From positions 1 to 64,000 of the forward strand of contig JAGVBT010000083.1 of NCBI GenBank assembly GCA_020059605.1: DNA of 64,000 bases. Reading direction: 5' to 3'. The notes below the pieces were generated by a model. The model was not told the DNA's origin, searched no databases, and saw only the letters and a program-made list of their open reading frames with translations. Shown piece after piece: positions 7,654-16,195 of the stretch. A program made the position numbers and the translations under genes. This DNA is from Deltaproteobacteria bacterium (GTDB lineage: Bacteria; Desulfobacterota; BSN033; UBA1163). Numbering within the stretch: the first letter of the stretch is position 1; each line of letters opens with the position of its first letter.

Positions 7654-7887
7654 ATGAAATGTGTTTTTTGTGGCGGTGAAACAAAGAAAATGTTGGTCAC
7701 TTTCAGTTATGAAGAGGAAGATAGGCTTTTTCTTGTTGAACATGTCCCCGCTGAGGTCTGTGAACGATGTGGAGAGAAGATCTATTCTCCCGATGTTACT
7801 GATGAGTTATTGAAGTTTGCGAAAGACAAGTTTAAGCCTGTCAAAATACTTGAAGTGCCCGTTTTTAATTTCGCAGAAAATTTTTAA
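7654..7887 (+). CDS. YgiT-type zinc-finger protein (MqsA N-domain-like)
   Basis: The 77-residue protein has two CxxC knuckles, CVFCGG (residues 3-8) and CERCGE (about 36-41), spaced as in YgiT-type zinc fingers. In E. coli MqsA this domain binds the toxin. The C-terminal helix-turn-helix domain of MqsA is absent. Short proteins of this type usually follow a small toxin gene, but none lies directly upstream here, so it seems to be an orphan. AGGAGG precedes the ATG and overlaps the possible cassette junction at 7639. Confidence 0.8.
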   Translation: MKCVFCGGETKKMLVTFSYEEEDRLFLVEHVPAEVCERCGEKIYSPDVTDELLKFAKDKFKPVKILEVPVFNFAENF

Positions 7888-7901
7888 CGTTGGTGACCAA
7901 C

Positions 7902-7978
7902 GGCGTATAACATGTTGCAAAAGAAAAGACTATCGTCCAAACCTTTCAGGCTTCTTTTGTGCCAAGAACGTTATCTGC
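7902..7978 (+). repeat. attC-like folded recombination site B
   Basis: Inner arms GCAAAAGAA (7917-7925) and TTCTTTTGTGC (7952-7962) pair with a two-base bulge. Outer cores ATAAC (7906-7910) and GTTAT (7970-7974) pair fully. The left flank CAACGGC and the right core GTTATCTGCTCA match site A and the junction at 6234. Extrahelical bulged bases are typical of attC sites. CGTTGG-TGA-CCAACG just before it (7888-7902) is an extra palindrome. Confidence 0.55.
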
Positions 7979-8062
7979 TCAGTGCGGGGAGGAAAAAAGA
8001 GAAAGAAAGGAAGAGATTGACCCAGAAAGTAACATCCTTCATCCCATAATTTAGGTTCCCCT

Positions 8063-8079
8063 CTGCCTGCGGCAGGCAG
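8063..8079. repeat. CTGCCTGC palindrome, copy 2
   Basis: CTGCCTGC-G-GCAGGCAG, identical to 5741-5757, in the gap between the last folded site and the CopG/PIN operon. Confidence 0.7.
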
Positions 8080-8134
8080 GTAAGCTCCCAAAAGGAAGAG
8101 CACCCACTAACCTCTCCAATTTTTCAGAGCTCTC

Positions 8135-8166
8135 TTGACAATATACAAAGATTGTATCTATATTGT
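8135..8166 (+). promoter_or_regulatory. promoter with overlapping operator for CopG/PIN operon
   Basis: TTGACA (8135-8140) and TATATT (8159-8164), spacer 18 bp. The inverted repeat ACAATATA (8138-8145) / TATATTGT (8159-8166) spans both hexamers and encloses a second small repeat, TACAA/TTGTA. This is the arrangement expected when the ribbon-helix-helix antitoxin represses its own operon. Confidence 0.7.
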
Positions 8167-8186
8167 TATGAACGGGAGGGAAGACG

Positions 8187-8432
8187 ATGAAGTCCAGTAC
8201 GGTTAATATCTCTTTCAACGATGAGCTCCTGAAGAAGATCGATCAGGTGGCGCGGGAGGAATCCCGGTCACGTTCCGAACTGATTCGGGAGGCGGCACGA
8301 GGCTACATTGAGCGAAGGCATCGTTGGAGGCAGATATTTCATTCGGGCAAGATGAAAGTTGCCCGGCAGGGGATTGTGGAATCCGATGTCGAATCTGAAA
8401 TTGCAGCCTACCGCAGAGAGAAGAAGGGATAG
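8187..8432 (+). CDS. CopG-type ribbon-helix-helix antitoxin
   Basis: The 81-residue protein starts with a clear ribbon-helix-helix DNA-binding domain: STVNISFNDELLKKIDQVAREESRSRSELIREAARGYIERR. The charged C-terminal tail (VESDVESEIAAYRREKK) is the usual toxin-binding part. A GGGAGGGAAG site precedes the ATG. Its stop codon overlaps the GTG start of the PIN gene by one base. It likely binds the inverted repeat at 8138-8166 to repress its own operon. Confidence 0.88.
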   Translation: MKSSTVNISFNDELLKKIDQVAREESRSRSELIREAARGYIERRHRWRQIFHSGKMKVARQGIVESDVESEIAAYRREKKG

Positions 8433-8845
8433 TGCTCAGAGTCGTTTTGGATACGAATGTTCTGATCTCGGCCATTCTTTTCGGGGGCAAACTTAGACAG
8501 ATTCTGGAGAAAACGATCCGTAGGGAAATTCAACTGTGCCTATCAGAACCCATTCTGGAAGAACTCAAAGGGGTATTGCGAAGGCCAAAATTTGACTACT
8601 TTCCTGAGGCGATCCAGGTCATCCTCACGGAACTTATTGCCATTTCAGATTTCGTGAATCCTTCAAAGACCCTCTTTGTTGTTTTAGAAGATGCCGAGGA
8701 CAATAGAATCCTGGAATGCGCCGTGGAAGCTGGAGCGAATTACATTGTTACCGGAGATATTCATCTGTTGAAGTTAGGTGGATATCGGGATATAAAGATT
8801 CTCAATGCAGTTGCTTTTTTGGAGGTAATCTCTTCAGGGACATAG
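8432..8845 (+). CDS. PIN-domain ribonuclease toxin (VapC-like)
   Basis: The 137-residue PIN-domain protein of the PIN_3 type opens with LRVVLDTNVLISAILFGG. Acidic active-site residues are visible in LDTN, in LSEPILEEL, in EDAEDNRILECA and in TGDIHLL. PIN toxins cleave tRNA or other RNA with Mg2+. The start is GTG at 8432, directly coupled to the antitoxin stop. argC starts 13 bases downstream, so this unit sits directly against a conserved chromosomal gene. Confidence 0.88.
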   Translation: MLRVVLDTNVLISAILFGGKLRQILEKTIRREIQLCLSEPILEELKGVLRRPKFDYFPEAIQVILTELIAISDFVNPSKTLFVVLEDAEDNRILECAVEAGANYIVTGDIHLLKLGGYRDIKILNAVAFLEVISSGT

Positions 8846-8858
8846 GAAAGGAAGACCG

Positions 8859-9899
8859 ATGAAGACGAAAGTTGGGATTATTGGGGCGACGGGGTATACG
8901 GGAGTGGAACTTCTCCGCCTTCTCATTCATCATCCTGAGGTGGAGGTGGCCGCGCTTACCTCTCAAAAATATGCCGGGGTTCAGATTGGCCGGGTCTTTT
9001 CCTCCCTAATGAAACAACTCCAGATAAAATGTGAAGAGCTATCCGTAGAAGAGATTTCAAAGAAAACAGAATTTGTTTTTACGGCGGTTCCCCATAAGAC
9101 CGCAATGGAGACGGTCCCGTTATTTTACCGGGCGGGTAAAAGAGTGGTTGATCTGAGCGCCGATTTTCGGTTGAAAGACCCTGAGGTTTATGAGCGCTGG
9201 TACCAGAAACATACGGCTCCGGATCTTCTTGGCGAATCTGTCTATGGACTCCCGGAACTCCATCGGGACAAGATCCGAAGCGCAAAGATTGTCGGGAATC
9301 CGGGTTGCTATCCAACAGGCGCCTTGATCGGTTTGATCCCTCTGATCAAGAAAGGGCTCATCACTCCGGAGGGTATTGTCGTCGATTCCAAATCGGGTGT
9401 AAGCGGCGCGGGCCGGGATGTGGTCCTGGAGTCGCTCTTCTGCGAGGTGAACGAGGGAGTCAAAGCTTACAAGATCTTTGCACACCGGCATACCCCGGAG
9501 ATTGAGCAGGAGTTGAGCCTGCTGGCTCAGAAAAAGATTGAAGTTGCCTTCGTTCCCCATCTCATTCCGATGGACCGGGGAATTCTGACAACCCTCTATG
9601 TTCACCTGACAAAGAAGATGAAGACCGAAGAGCTCTTAGATGCTTTTCAGGAATCTTATGAAGGGGAACCCTTTGTCCGGATTTATCCCAGGGGGAAACT
9701 CCCCAACACAAAAGACGTCAGAGGCTCCAATTTCTGCGATATCGGCGCGGTGGCAAGTGAGGCCGATGGCCGGGCCGTTGTGGTCACAGCCATCGACAAC
9801 CTGGTGAAGGGCGCTTCCGGCGAAGCCATCCAGAATATGAATATCATGCTCGGATACCCTGAGACCCTGGGGCTCGACGTGGTCCCTCTTTTTCCTTAA
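8859..9899 (+). CDS. argC: N-acetyl-gamma-glutamyl-phosphate reductase
   Basis: NADPH-dependent reductase of the third step of arginine synthesis. The 346-residue protein starts with the nucleotide-binding motif GIIGATGYTGVELL (residues 7-20) and carries the catalytic cysteine in GNPGCYPTG (about Cys149) and SGVSGAGR. AGGAAAG precedes the ATG. Other arg genes are absent from the window. Proximity to rpsI is ancestral in many relatives; the islet lies between them here. Confidence 0.96.
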   Translation: MKTKVGIIGATGYTGVELLRLLIHHPEVEVAALTSQKYAGVQIGRVFSSLMKQLQIKCEELSVEEISKKTEFVFTAVPHKTAMETVPLFYRAGKRVVDLSADFRLKDPEVYERWYQKHTAPDLLGESVYGLPELHRDKIRSAKIVGNPGCYPTGALIGLIPLIKKGLITPEGIVVDSKSGVSGAGRDVVLESLFCEVNEGVKAYKIFAHRHTPEIEQELSLLAQKKIEVAFVPHLIPMDRGILTTLYVHLTKKMKTEELLDAFQESYEGEPFVRIYPRGKLPNTKDVRGSNFCDIGAVASEADGRAVVVTAIDNLVKGASGEAIQNMNIMLGYPETLGLDVVPLFP

Positions 9900-9908
9900 T
9901 TTATGCTT

Positions 9909-9940
9909 TAACTCCGAACCTCGAACTCCGAACCCCGAAC
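9909..9940. repeat. degenerate CTCCGAAC tandem words
   Basis: Four imperfect copies of an ACTCCGAAC-like word between argC and mutS. The same word recurs at 27358-27383. No second arm is present, so no hairpin forms. Confidence 0.5.
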
Positions 9941-9996
9941 TTTCTGAAATCCCCGCATTTACAACCCCGTTTGATTCTGTTAGATTATTTTCTCAA

Positions 9997-12603
9997 ATGG
10001 CGATCCAATCCTTGACCCCAATGATCAAGCAGTATCTCCAGATAAAGAGCCGGTATCCGGATTCGATTCTCTTCTTTCGCATGGGCGATTTTTATGAAAT
10101 GTTTTTTGAAGACGCGCGGGTGGCTTCGAAGGAACTGGATATTGCGTTGACGTCGAGGGACAAAGGCCGGAAGGACAGCATCCCGCTCTGTGGCGTTCCC
10201 CACTTCACCGCCGAAACCTATATCTCCAGGCTTCTTCAAAAGGGCTATAAGGTTGCCCTCTGCGACCAGGTGGAGGATCCGAAACAGGCCAGGGGAATTT
10301 TGAAGCGGGAGGTCGTCAGGGTTTTTACCCCGGGACTTACCACGGATTCCATCCACCTGGGCACCGGTGAGAACAATTACCTCATGGGTTTCTGTGCCGA
10401 AGGAGAAGTCTTCGGGTTCGCCTTTCTCGATATCTCCACCGGCGAATTGAAGGCCTGCCAGGTTTCCGGATTCGAACCCTTTCTGAACGAAGTGCTCCGG
10501 AATGAACCGAAGGAGATTCTTTCCTTTCGCCGTTTTCAGGAACACCCCTGCTTCGCCGCTTTTAAAAATAGGTTTCAAGAAGGCCTGATCCATTTCCTGG
10601 AAGATTTGAATTTCGACTCCTCGCACCCCCTTCATGAACCCGGCCTGGATTCGATTCCCCGTGAATTTCCGCTGGCTGCCACGGCCACGGAGATGGTCCT
10701 CTTTTATGCGGAAGAGAATCAGAAGAAACCCCTTTCCCATATCCGGTCCATCACCTTTTATCGGATTCAAGACTTCATGGTCATCGACGAAGTCACCAAG
10801 CGAAACCTGGAAATGACCCAGACCCTCTTCGACCAGGGGAAAAAAGGATCTCTCTTCTGGGTGTTGGATGAAACGGAGACCGCCATGGGGGGCAGAAAAC
10901 TGAAACAGTGGCTGAATTATCCCCTGATGGACCTCGTAGAGATCGAACGGAGGCTCGAAAGCGTTTCCGAATTGAAGGAGAAGGCGATCGAGAGGAAGCG
11001 GGTGAGGGAGCCCTTGGAAGGAATTCAGGATATCGAGAGGCTTGCCTCCCGGATCTTCCTCGGGCATGCCAATGCCCGGGATCTTATCGGGTTAAAAAAT
11101 TCCCTCCAGCGCCTGCCCGATCTGAAACTTCTTCTCCAGGGATTTACCTCCTCTCTCCTCAAGGAGGTCGCCGGGGAGACCGAAGGTTTCGAAGGACTTT
11201 TCATGTTCCTTGAATCCTCCATCGTTGACAATCCTCCCCTCACAGTGAAAGAAGGGGGAATCATCAAGCCCAATTTCAACACAGAACTGGATGAGTTAAG
11301 GGAGATCGGCCGGGAAGGGAAGAAGTGGATTATTCAATTAGAGGCTGAAGAGAGGAAGAAGACGGGCATCGCTTCTCTGAAGATTCGATACAACCAGGTC
11401 TTCGGATATTATATCGAAGTGACCAAGAGCAATCTCCACCTCGTTCCGGACCATTACATCAGGAGACAGACGCTGGTCAATGCCGAGCGGTTTATTACAC
11501 CGGAGTTAAAGGAGTTCGAGACCCGGGTGCTGGGCGCAGAGGAGGCGATCCGCCAGCTCGAATACAGGCTCTTCGAGGAGATACGCGAGAGAGTTTCCGG
11601 GGAGATGCCGAAGCTCCAGAAGACAGCCTCCGCCATCGCCGTGATCGATGCCTTAGGCTCCATGGCCGAAGTGGCGGACCGATACGATTATTGCCGGCCC
11701 ATCCTCGACGAGGGCGAAGAGATTGTGATCCAGGATGGCAGGCATCCGGTGCTTGAACGGATGACCCTTTCCGAGAGGTTCGTTCCCAACGACACCATCC
11801 TTGATCGCGATGAGCATCAGATCCTCATCCTCACCGGGCCGAATATGGCGGGTAAATCGACCTACTTGAGACAGGTGGCCATCATCATCCTGATGGCGCA
11901 GACGGGAAGCTTTGTCCCTGCGGCCGAAGCCCGGATCGGGCTGGTAGACCGGATTTTTACCCGTATCGGCGCCCTGGACAATATCATGAGGGGCCAGAGC
12001 ACCTTCATGGTAGAGATGATGGAGACCGCCCGCATCCTCCAGCAGGCCACATCGAGAAGCCTCGTCGTGCTCGATGAGGTCGGAAGGGGGACAAGCACCT
12101 TTGACGGGTTGAGCATCGCCTGGGCCGTGGCGGAGCATCTCCACGACCATCCCGTGCTCAGGCCGAGGACCCTTTTCGCGACGCATTACCACGAATTGAC
12201 GGAATTGGCCCTGACCAAGGAACGGGTGAGAAATTTTAACGTGGCAGTCAAAGAATGGGGGGGAGAGATCATCTTTCTCAGGAAAGTGGTGGAGGGGGGA
12301 GCCAACCGGAGCTACGGGATTCAGGTGGCCCGGCTGGCAGGCCTTCCCGCAAACGTAATTGACCGGGCCAAGGAGATCCTCTCCAATCTTGAAAGGGGAG
12401 AATTCGATTCGACGGGCATGCCCAAAATTGCCAAGTCGAAGACCGCCGCATCCAAGCCCAGGATGCCGATTCAGCCCTCCCTCTTTTCCGCGTCCGATCC
12501 CCTCCGCTCGGAATTGAAAAAAATCGATCCCGATCAGATGACCCCCCTTGAGGCTTTGAATATCCTGAGCGAACTGAAAAAGAAAGCCGAAAAAGAAGAA
12601 TAA
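9997..12603 (+). CDS. mutS: DNA mismatch repair protein MutS
   Basis: Recognises mismatches and starts repair. The 868-residue length is standard. The N-terminal mismatch-reading motif is GDFYEMF (Phe32-x-Glu34). The connector, lever and clamp domains follow. The ATPase has Walker A GPNMAGKST (about residues 614-622), Walker B VVLDEVGRGTSTFDG and FATHYHEL. A dimerisation region and a short C-terminal tail close it. The ribosome-binding site is weak. mutL is not in the window. Confidence 0.97.
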   Translation: MAIQSLTPMIKQYLQIKSRYPDSILFFRMGDFYEMFFEDARVASKELDIALTSRDKGRKDSIPLCGVPHFTAETYISRLLQKGYKVALCDQVEDPKQARGILKREVVRVFTPGLTTDSIHLGTGENNYLMGFCAEGEVFGFAFLDISTGELKACQVSGFEPFLNEVLRNEPKEILSFRRFQEHPCFAAFKNRFQEGLIHFLEDLNFDSSHPLHEPGLDSIPREFPLAATATEMVLFYAEENQKKPLSHIRSITFYRIQDFMVIDEVTKRNLEMTQTLFDQGKKGSLFWVLDETETAMGGRKLKQWLNYPLMDLVEIERRLESVSELKEKAIERKRVREPLEGIQDIERLASRIFLGHANARDLIGLKNSLQRLPDLKLLLQGFTSSLLKEVAGETEGFEGLFMFLESSIVDNPPLTVKEGGIIKPNFNTELDELREIGREGKKWIIQLEAEERKKTGIASLKIRYNQVFGYYIEVTKSNLHLVPDHYIRRQTLVNAERFITPELKEFETRVLGAEEAIRQLEYRLFEEIRERVSGEMPKLQKTASAIAVIDALGSMAEVADRYDYCRPILDEGEEIVIQDGRHPVLERMTLSERFVPNDTILDRDEHQILILTGPNMAGKSTYLRQVAIIILMAQTGSFVPAAEARIGLVDRIFTRIGALDNIMRGQSTFMVEMMETARILQQATSRSLVVLDEVGRGTSTFDGLSIAWAVAEHLHDHPVLRPRTLFATHYHELTELALTKERVRNFNVAVKEWGGEIIFLRKVVEGGANRSYGIQVARLAGLPANVIDRAKEILSNLERGEFDSTGMPKIAKSKTAASKPRMPIQPSLFSASDPLRSELKKIDPDQMTPLEALNILSELKKKAEKEE

Positions 12604-12647
12604 CTTTAGTTTTTTTAGTTCACTTAAAACTTTAGGCACTGATAGAA

Positions 12648-13295
12648 ATGTTCGATTTTTCGAAGGCGAGATTGAAAATGGTAGAGGAGCAGATTGTCGC
12701 GCGCGGGATCAAGGATTCCCGCGTGATTGCCGCCATGAAGAAAGTGCCGCGTCACCTCTTCGTCGAGGAGGCGCTCCAGAACCAGGTTTACGGGGATCAT
12801 CCTCTTCCGATCGGGGAGAAGCAGACCATTTCGCAACCCTATATGGTTGCCCTGATGACCGAGGCCATGGAGTTAAAGGGAAAAGAGAGGGTTCTTGAGA
12901 TCGGGGCGGGTTCTGGTTACCAGACAGCCGTCCTGGCCGAGCTGGTCCAGGAGGTCTTTTCGGTTGAAAGGATTCGTTCCCTGGCCCTCCGGGCCAGGAA
13001 GTTGCTCTATGAACTGGGGTATTTCAACGTGGAGATCAAGATCTTCGACGGCACCTACGGATGGGCGGAGAAAGGTCTCTTTGACGCCATCATGGTGACT
13101 GCCGGATCTCCGGAGATTCCCCGGCCTTTGTATGACCAGCTGTCCATGGGAGGGAGGCTGATCATACCGGTGGGAGATGCAACGACCCAGGATCTTTTCC
13201 GGATCAGGAAGACGGAAGAGGGGATGAAGAAGGAGGATTTGGGAGGTTGCCGATTTGTCAAATTGATCGGGGCCTATGGTTGGGAAAGCGAGTGA
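12648..13295 (+). CDS. pcm: protein-L-isoaspartate O-methyltransferase
   Basis: Repairs isoaspartyl residues in damaged proteins using S-adenosylmethionine. The 215-residue length fits. Visible motifs are [25 protein letters not shown], the SAM-binding [18 protein letters not shown] (about residues 84-101) and the post-I motif VFSVER. The convergent lptG gene ends 19 bases later on the opposite strand. The ATG at 12648 lacks a clear Shine-Dalgarno. Confidence 0.95.
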   Translation: MFDFSKARLKMVEEQIVARGIKDSRVIAAMKKVPRHLFVEEALQNQVYGDHPLPIGEKQTISQPYMVALMTEAMELKGKERVLEIGAGSGYQTAVLAELVQEVFSVERIRSLALRARKLLYELGYFNVEIKIFDGTYGWAEKGLFDAIMVTAGSPEIPRPLYDQLSMGGRLIIPVGDATTQDLFRIRKTEEGMKKEDLGGCRFVKLIGAYGWESE

Positions 13296-13314
13296 ACCAT
13301 CGGAGGAAAGGTGT

Positions 13315-14409
13315 CTACTGCCGTATGCTGGTGAGGGTAAAGATCCCTGCGAGGCCGAAGAGGAGGGTCGGCGTCCAGGCCGCAAGGAAGGGGGGGAGGA
13401 CTCCTGATTTTCCAAAAGAGAGGAAGATGTAGAAGGTGACGCCATAGGCAAATCCGATCATCACGCTGATTCCAATGCTCAGCGCCGCCCCTCCGGCCCG
13501 GCCGGTCTTCAGGGCAAAGGGAATACCGATCAGGACCATGATGAGATTCAGCAGGGGATAGGAAAGTTTCGAATAGATGTCCACCAGGTACCGGGTTGAA
13601 TCGTAACCCGAGGCCTCAATCTTCCGGATATAGTTTCGAAGCTCGGTATAGCTCATCTCCCGCGACTTACGTTCGATGCTCTGAAAAGATTCCCAGCTCT
13701 CTGACAGATAAAACTCCATTTCCTTAAAAAGAATGGTGCGAATCGAGCCTCCCTCGCCGAATTCCCGGACCGCGCCTTGATGGAGCTTCCATTTTCCATC
13801 GATCCATCTTGCTTCACGTGCGTCGACCCGCTGGGTGCAACGGAACCGGTCATCGAATTGATAGAAGGTAAATCCCTTTAATACTTTTTCCTCCGCATCC
13901 AGCATTCGGATGTTGAAGATGCCGCGCTCGCCGTGGTGCCAGATCTTGTAATTCTTGAAAAAACTGGTTTGCTGTTCCTTCCTGACCTTAACGGAGAGGA
14001 CGTGCTGGGCTTTCTGGTTGGTCAGGGGGACGAGATATTCGTTTCCCAGGAAAGAGAAGAGGCTGATGAAGAGGGCGATGATCAATAGAGGAAAAGTAAT
14101 TCGGTAGAGGCTGACGCCTCCCGCCTTCATGGCGGTGATCTCGCTGTGCCGGGAAAGGGCGCCCAGGGTCAGAAGGGTGGAAAGTAGGACCGAATAAGGA
14201 AGGGTCCATTGAAAGACGACTTCGGGGACTTTATAGAGGAGGTATTCGAAGATGAAAAGGGATGATGCCCGGTGCTTGGTGAAAAGGTCCATCTTCTCAA
14301 AAAAGAGGACGATGATATAGATGAGGATCAAACTGCTCAGGCTGAGCAAAAGGACCTTCATGTACTCGCGGAGGACATAGCCGTGGAGAACCCGGTGGTT
14401 TTCAAACAT
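13315..14409 (-). CDS. lptG: LPS export permease LptG
   Basis: Inner-membrane permease of the LptB2FG ABC transporter that extracts lipopolysaccharide. The 364-residue protein has three N-terminal membrane segments, a periplasmic jellyroll domain (about residues 120-270) and three C-terminal segments. The cytoplasmic motif SRHSEITAMKAGGVSLYRI contacts LptB. The start at 14409 overlaps the end of lptF by eight bases. LptF and LptG are told apart here mainly by order and similarity of the family, so the names could be swapped. Confidence 0.88.
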   Translation of the reverse strand: MFENHRVLHGYVLREYMKVLLLSLSSLILIYIIVLFFEKMDLFTKHRASSLFIFEYLLYKVPEVVFQWTLPYSVLLSTLLTLGALSRHSEITAMKAGGVSLYRITFPLLIIALFISLFSFLGNEYLVPLTNQKAQHVLSVKVRKEQQTSFFKNYKIWHHGERGIFNIRMLDAEEKVLKGFTFYQFDDRFRCTQRVDAREARWIDGKWKLHQGAVREFGEGGSIRTILFKEMEFYLSESWESFQSIERKSREMSYTELRNYIRKIEASGYDSTRYLVDIYSKLSYPLLNLIMVLIGIPFALKTGRAGGAALSIGISVMIGFAYGVTFYIFLSFGKSGVLPPFLAAWTPTLLFGLAGIFTLTSIRQ

Positions 14410-15583
14410 CTTCGAAGAGTCCTTTCCACTTCCTCTCAATGAATTCAATTGCCTCCGTCACCCAGATCAGGGGCCTGAAGGGAGATTCTCTTGACGTCCC
14501 GATGAGGAGGTAGATTCCGAACCCTCCGAAGAGGATGTTGGGGGCCCATCCCGATAAAAAGGGAGGGATCGTTTTCCGGATGGCGAGGATTTCCGAACCG
14601 GTGAGCGAGATGTAATAGGCCAGCAGGAGGAGAATGCTGAGAATAAATCCATAGGATCTTCCTGAACGGCGGGGCTGAATCCCGAGAGGAACGCCGATCA
14701 GGCCAAAGACCAGGCAGGAGAAGGGGATGGAATATCGCTTATGCAGTGCCACCTCCTGCGGGGTGATGTCTTCCCCCCGGGCTTTCTTCTTATCGATGAT
14801 GCCCTTGATGTCGTCGATCGACATCTCATGTTCCCTCAGTTTCCTTCCCACCGCAGCAAAGGCCGATGCCAGCTCAAGTCTGAGATCATAGGTATCGAAT
14901 TGCATCTTCTGGTAAGTATTGGTCCGGGGTTCAAATCGATGGATATCCCCGTTGGTGAGCCGCAAGAGGACCTCCTGGGATTTCGGATTGCTGACCAGCA
15001 AACCCTCCCTGGCAAAAATGGTATTCAACCTCTCCTTATCCCTCTCATCATAGATCAGAATGCCCTCCATCTTCTTTCCCTGAATCGGAACCTTATCGAC
15101 ATAGATCACAAATCCGTCGAAGGAATCGTTGAAAACCCTTTCCTTAATTTCGATGTCCGCCTTGGATTGGGCCAACAGGAAGACGGTTGCCTTGAAACCA
15201 CGGTTTCCCCAGGGGAGGCCATAGAGGACGAGGAACGTGGTGAGGAGATAGGTCCCGATGGAGAACAGGAGAACGGGGAAATAGAGCTGATAGAGGCTGA
15301 TCCCCGAGGCTTTAAAGGCGGTGATCTCACTGTCGCCGGATAACCTTCCGAAGGAAAGCAGTGTGCTCAGAAGGAAGGCCATCGGAAGGGTGAAGATGAG
15401 GAAGGAGGGGGAGATGAAAAGGAGGAGCATGAGAACCTGCGACAGGCTGACCCCCCGGGTGACGATCAATTCGATGAGTTTAAGGATCTTATCCATCAGG
15501 AGGATGACGGTAAACGTCATCAGACCGATCAGGAAGACCGGAAAGATCTCTTTCAGGATATAGAAGTAGGTCGTCTTTTTCAT
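14402..15583 (-). CDS. lptF: LPS export permease LptF
   Basis: Partner of LptG in the LPS exporter. The 393-residue protein starts MKKTTYFYILKEIFPVFLIGL with the first membrane segment. SGDSEITAFKASGISLYQL (about residues 80-98) is the coupling motif for the LptB ATPase. Then come a periplasmic domain and C-terminal segments. ATG 15583 is preferred over an in-frame TTG 24 bases upstream. Together with lptG it implies an outer membrane bearing LPS. lptA, lptB and lptC are not in this window. Confidence 0.88.
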   Translation of the reverse strand: MKKTTYFYILKEIFPVFLIGLMTFTVILLMDKILKLIELIVTRGVSLSQVLMLLLFISPSFLIFTLPMAFLLSTLLSFGRLSGDSEITAFKASGISLYQLYFPVLLFSIGTYLLTTFLVLYGLPWGNRGFKATVFLLAQSKADIEIKERVFNDSFDGFVIYVDKVPIQGKKMEGILIYDERDKERLNTIFAREGLLVSNPKSQEVLLRLTNGDIHRFEPRTNTYQKMQFDTYDLRLELASAFAAVGRKLREHEMSIDDIKGIIDKKKARGEDITPQEVALHKRYSIPFSCLVFGLIGVPLGIQPRRSGRSYGFILSILLLLAYYISLTGSEILAIRKTIPPFLSGWAPNILFGGFGIYLLIGTSRESPFRPLIWVTEAIEFIERKWKGLFEDV

Positions 15584-15646
15584 TTTTTTATATTCTAAGG
15601 GGGGCAAGGATGGATGTCAAGAAAGGGCGGAAAATCTGTGAAAAAC

Positions 15647-15675
15647 TTGACAAATCCTCATGAATGGATTAGTCT
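15647..15675 (+). promoter_or_regulatory. likely promoter of tRNA-fMet
   Basis: TTGACA (15647-15652), 17 bp spacer, TAGTCT (15670-15675), ending ten bases before the tRNA. The -35 is perfect; the -10 is weak. Confidence 0.45.
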
Positions 15676-15685
15676 TAGGAAAAAT

Positions 15686-15762
<77 letters not shown>

Positions 15763-15770
15763 AATCGCCA

Positions 15771-15802
15771 GAGGGGTTGCAAAAAGCCGCCCCTCTTTTT
15801 TT
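15771..15802 (+). terminator. rho-independent terminator of tRNA-fMet
   Basis: GAGGGG (15771-15776) and CCCCTC (15790-15795) stem followed by seven T. It lies eight bases after the tRNA and overlaps the last codons of the convergent GGQ-protein gene. Confidence 0.85.
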
Positions 15803-16160
15803 ATTCCTCCCACCGGTCCGGATGTTGGTCGATTTTTCTTCTTAACCGTTTCTTGCCTGAAAGCATTTTCTTCCCCTCTTTTTTAATTTCAACGGCCCTA
15901 ACCGGGACGGAGGTGGGAATCCGGCGCCTCCTGGGCTGGTTCAGTTTCTTCAGCCTGTCTCTGAGTCTTTCAAAGGCAAGCCTGAGATTGTGCGATTGAA
16001 GCCGGTGTTCGGTTGCGGTCACGGTGATGCCGGAAGGAAGATGTTTCAGCCGGACGGAGGTTTCCACCTTGTTCTTCCTCTGTCCCCCCGGACCGCTGGA
16101 ACGGAAAGTCTCAATGATCACCTGTTTCTTTAGGATTTCAGGGTTGGTATCATATTTCAT
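15801..16160 (-). CDS. ArfB-like peptide-chain release/rescue protein (GGQ domain)
   Basis: The 119-residue protein has only the peptidyl-tRNA hydrolysis domain of class I release factors: FRSSGPGGQRKNKVETSVRLKHLP (GGQ at about residues 24-26), then ATEHRLQSHNLRLAFERL. There is no codon-recognition domain. A basic C-terminal tail (KKEGKKMLSGKKRLRRK) resembles the tail that ArfB/YaeJ inserts into the mRNA channel of stalled ribosomes. The start at 16160 has GAGGTG upstream; an in-frame extension to 16232 runs into intergenic repeat sequence. The rescue role is an inference. Confidence 0.75.
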   Translation of the reverse strand: MKYDTNPEILKKQVIIETFRSSGPGGQRKNKVETSVRLKHLPSGITVTATEHRLQSHNLRLAFERLRDRLKKLNQPRRRRIPTSVPVRAVEIKKEGKKMLSGKKRLRRKIDQHPDRWEE

Positions 16161-16195
16161 TCCCAACACCTCATGAGACTGGACTGAATTGGATT

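Larger units (their letters stand above)
6235..7970 (+). mobile_element. integron-like cassette array carrying toxin-antitoxin genes
   Basis: The span is bounded by two copies of the core G|TTATCTGCTCANTGCGGG (G at 6234 and 7970), with folded sites at 6885-6953 and 7902-7978. If recombination cuts after G, as in integrons, cassette one is 6235-6947: its first bases TTATCTGC are the exact complement of GCAGATAA in its own folded site, the relation expected of a circularised cassette. The remainder (6948-7970) starts TTAGCC and may hold one or two cassettes divided at 7617-7644. Genes inside are an antitoxin/MazF pair, hicA-hicB and a YgiT-type protein, all on the plus strand. No intact integrase is in the window. 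Confidence 0.5.

Noticed and set aside
7654-7887. Complete MqsA antitoxin with a toxin partner
   Set aside because: The protein lacks the C-terminal helix-turn-helix domain, and the gene upstream is hicB, not an MqsR or DUF4258 toxin, so only the zinc-finger part is claimed.
9909-9940. CRISPR-like tandem repeats
   Set aside because: Units are only about nine bases, degenerate and without spacers. No CRISPR array or cas gene is seen anywhere in the window.
9985-11067. 360-codon open frame antisense to mutS
   Set aside because: It lies wholly inside mutS on the other strand, has low-complexity FQ/GF-rich shadow composition and no family look. The same applies to the 328-codon antisense frame at 11653-12639.
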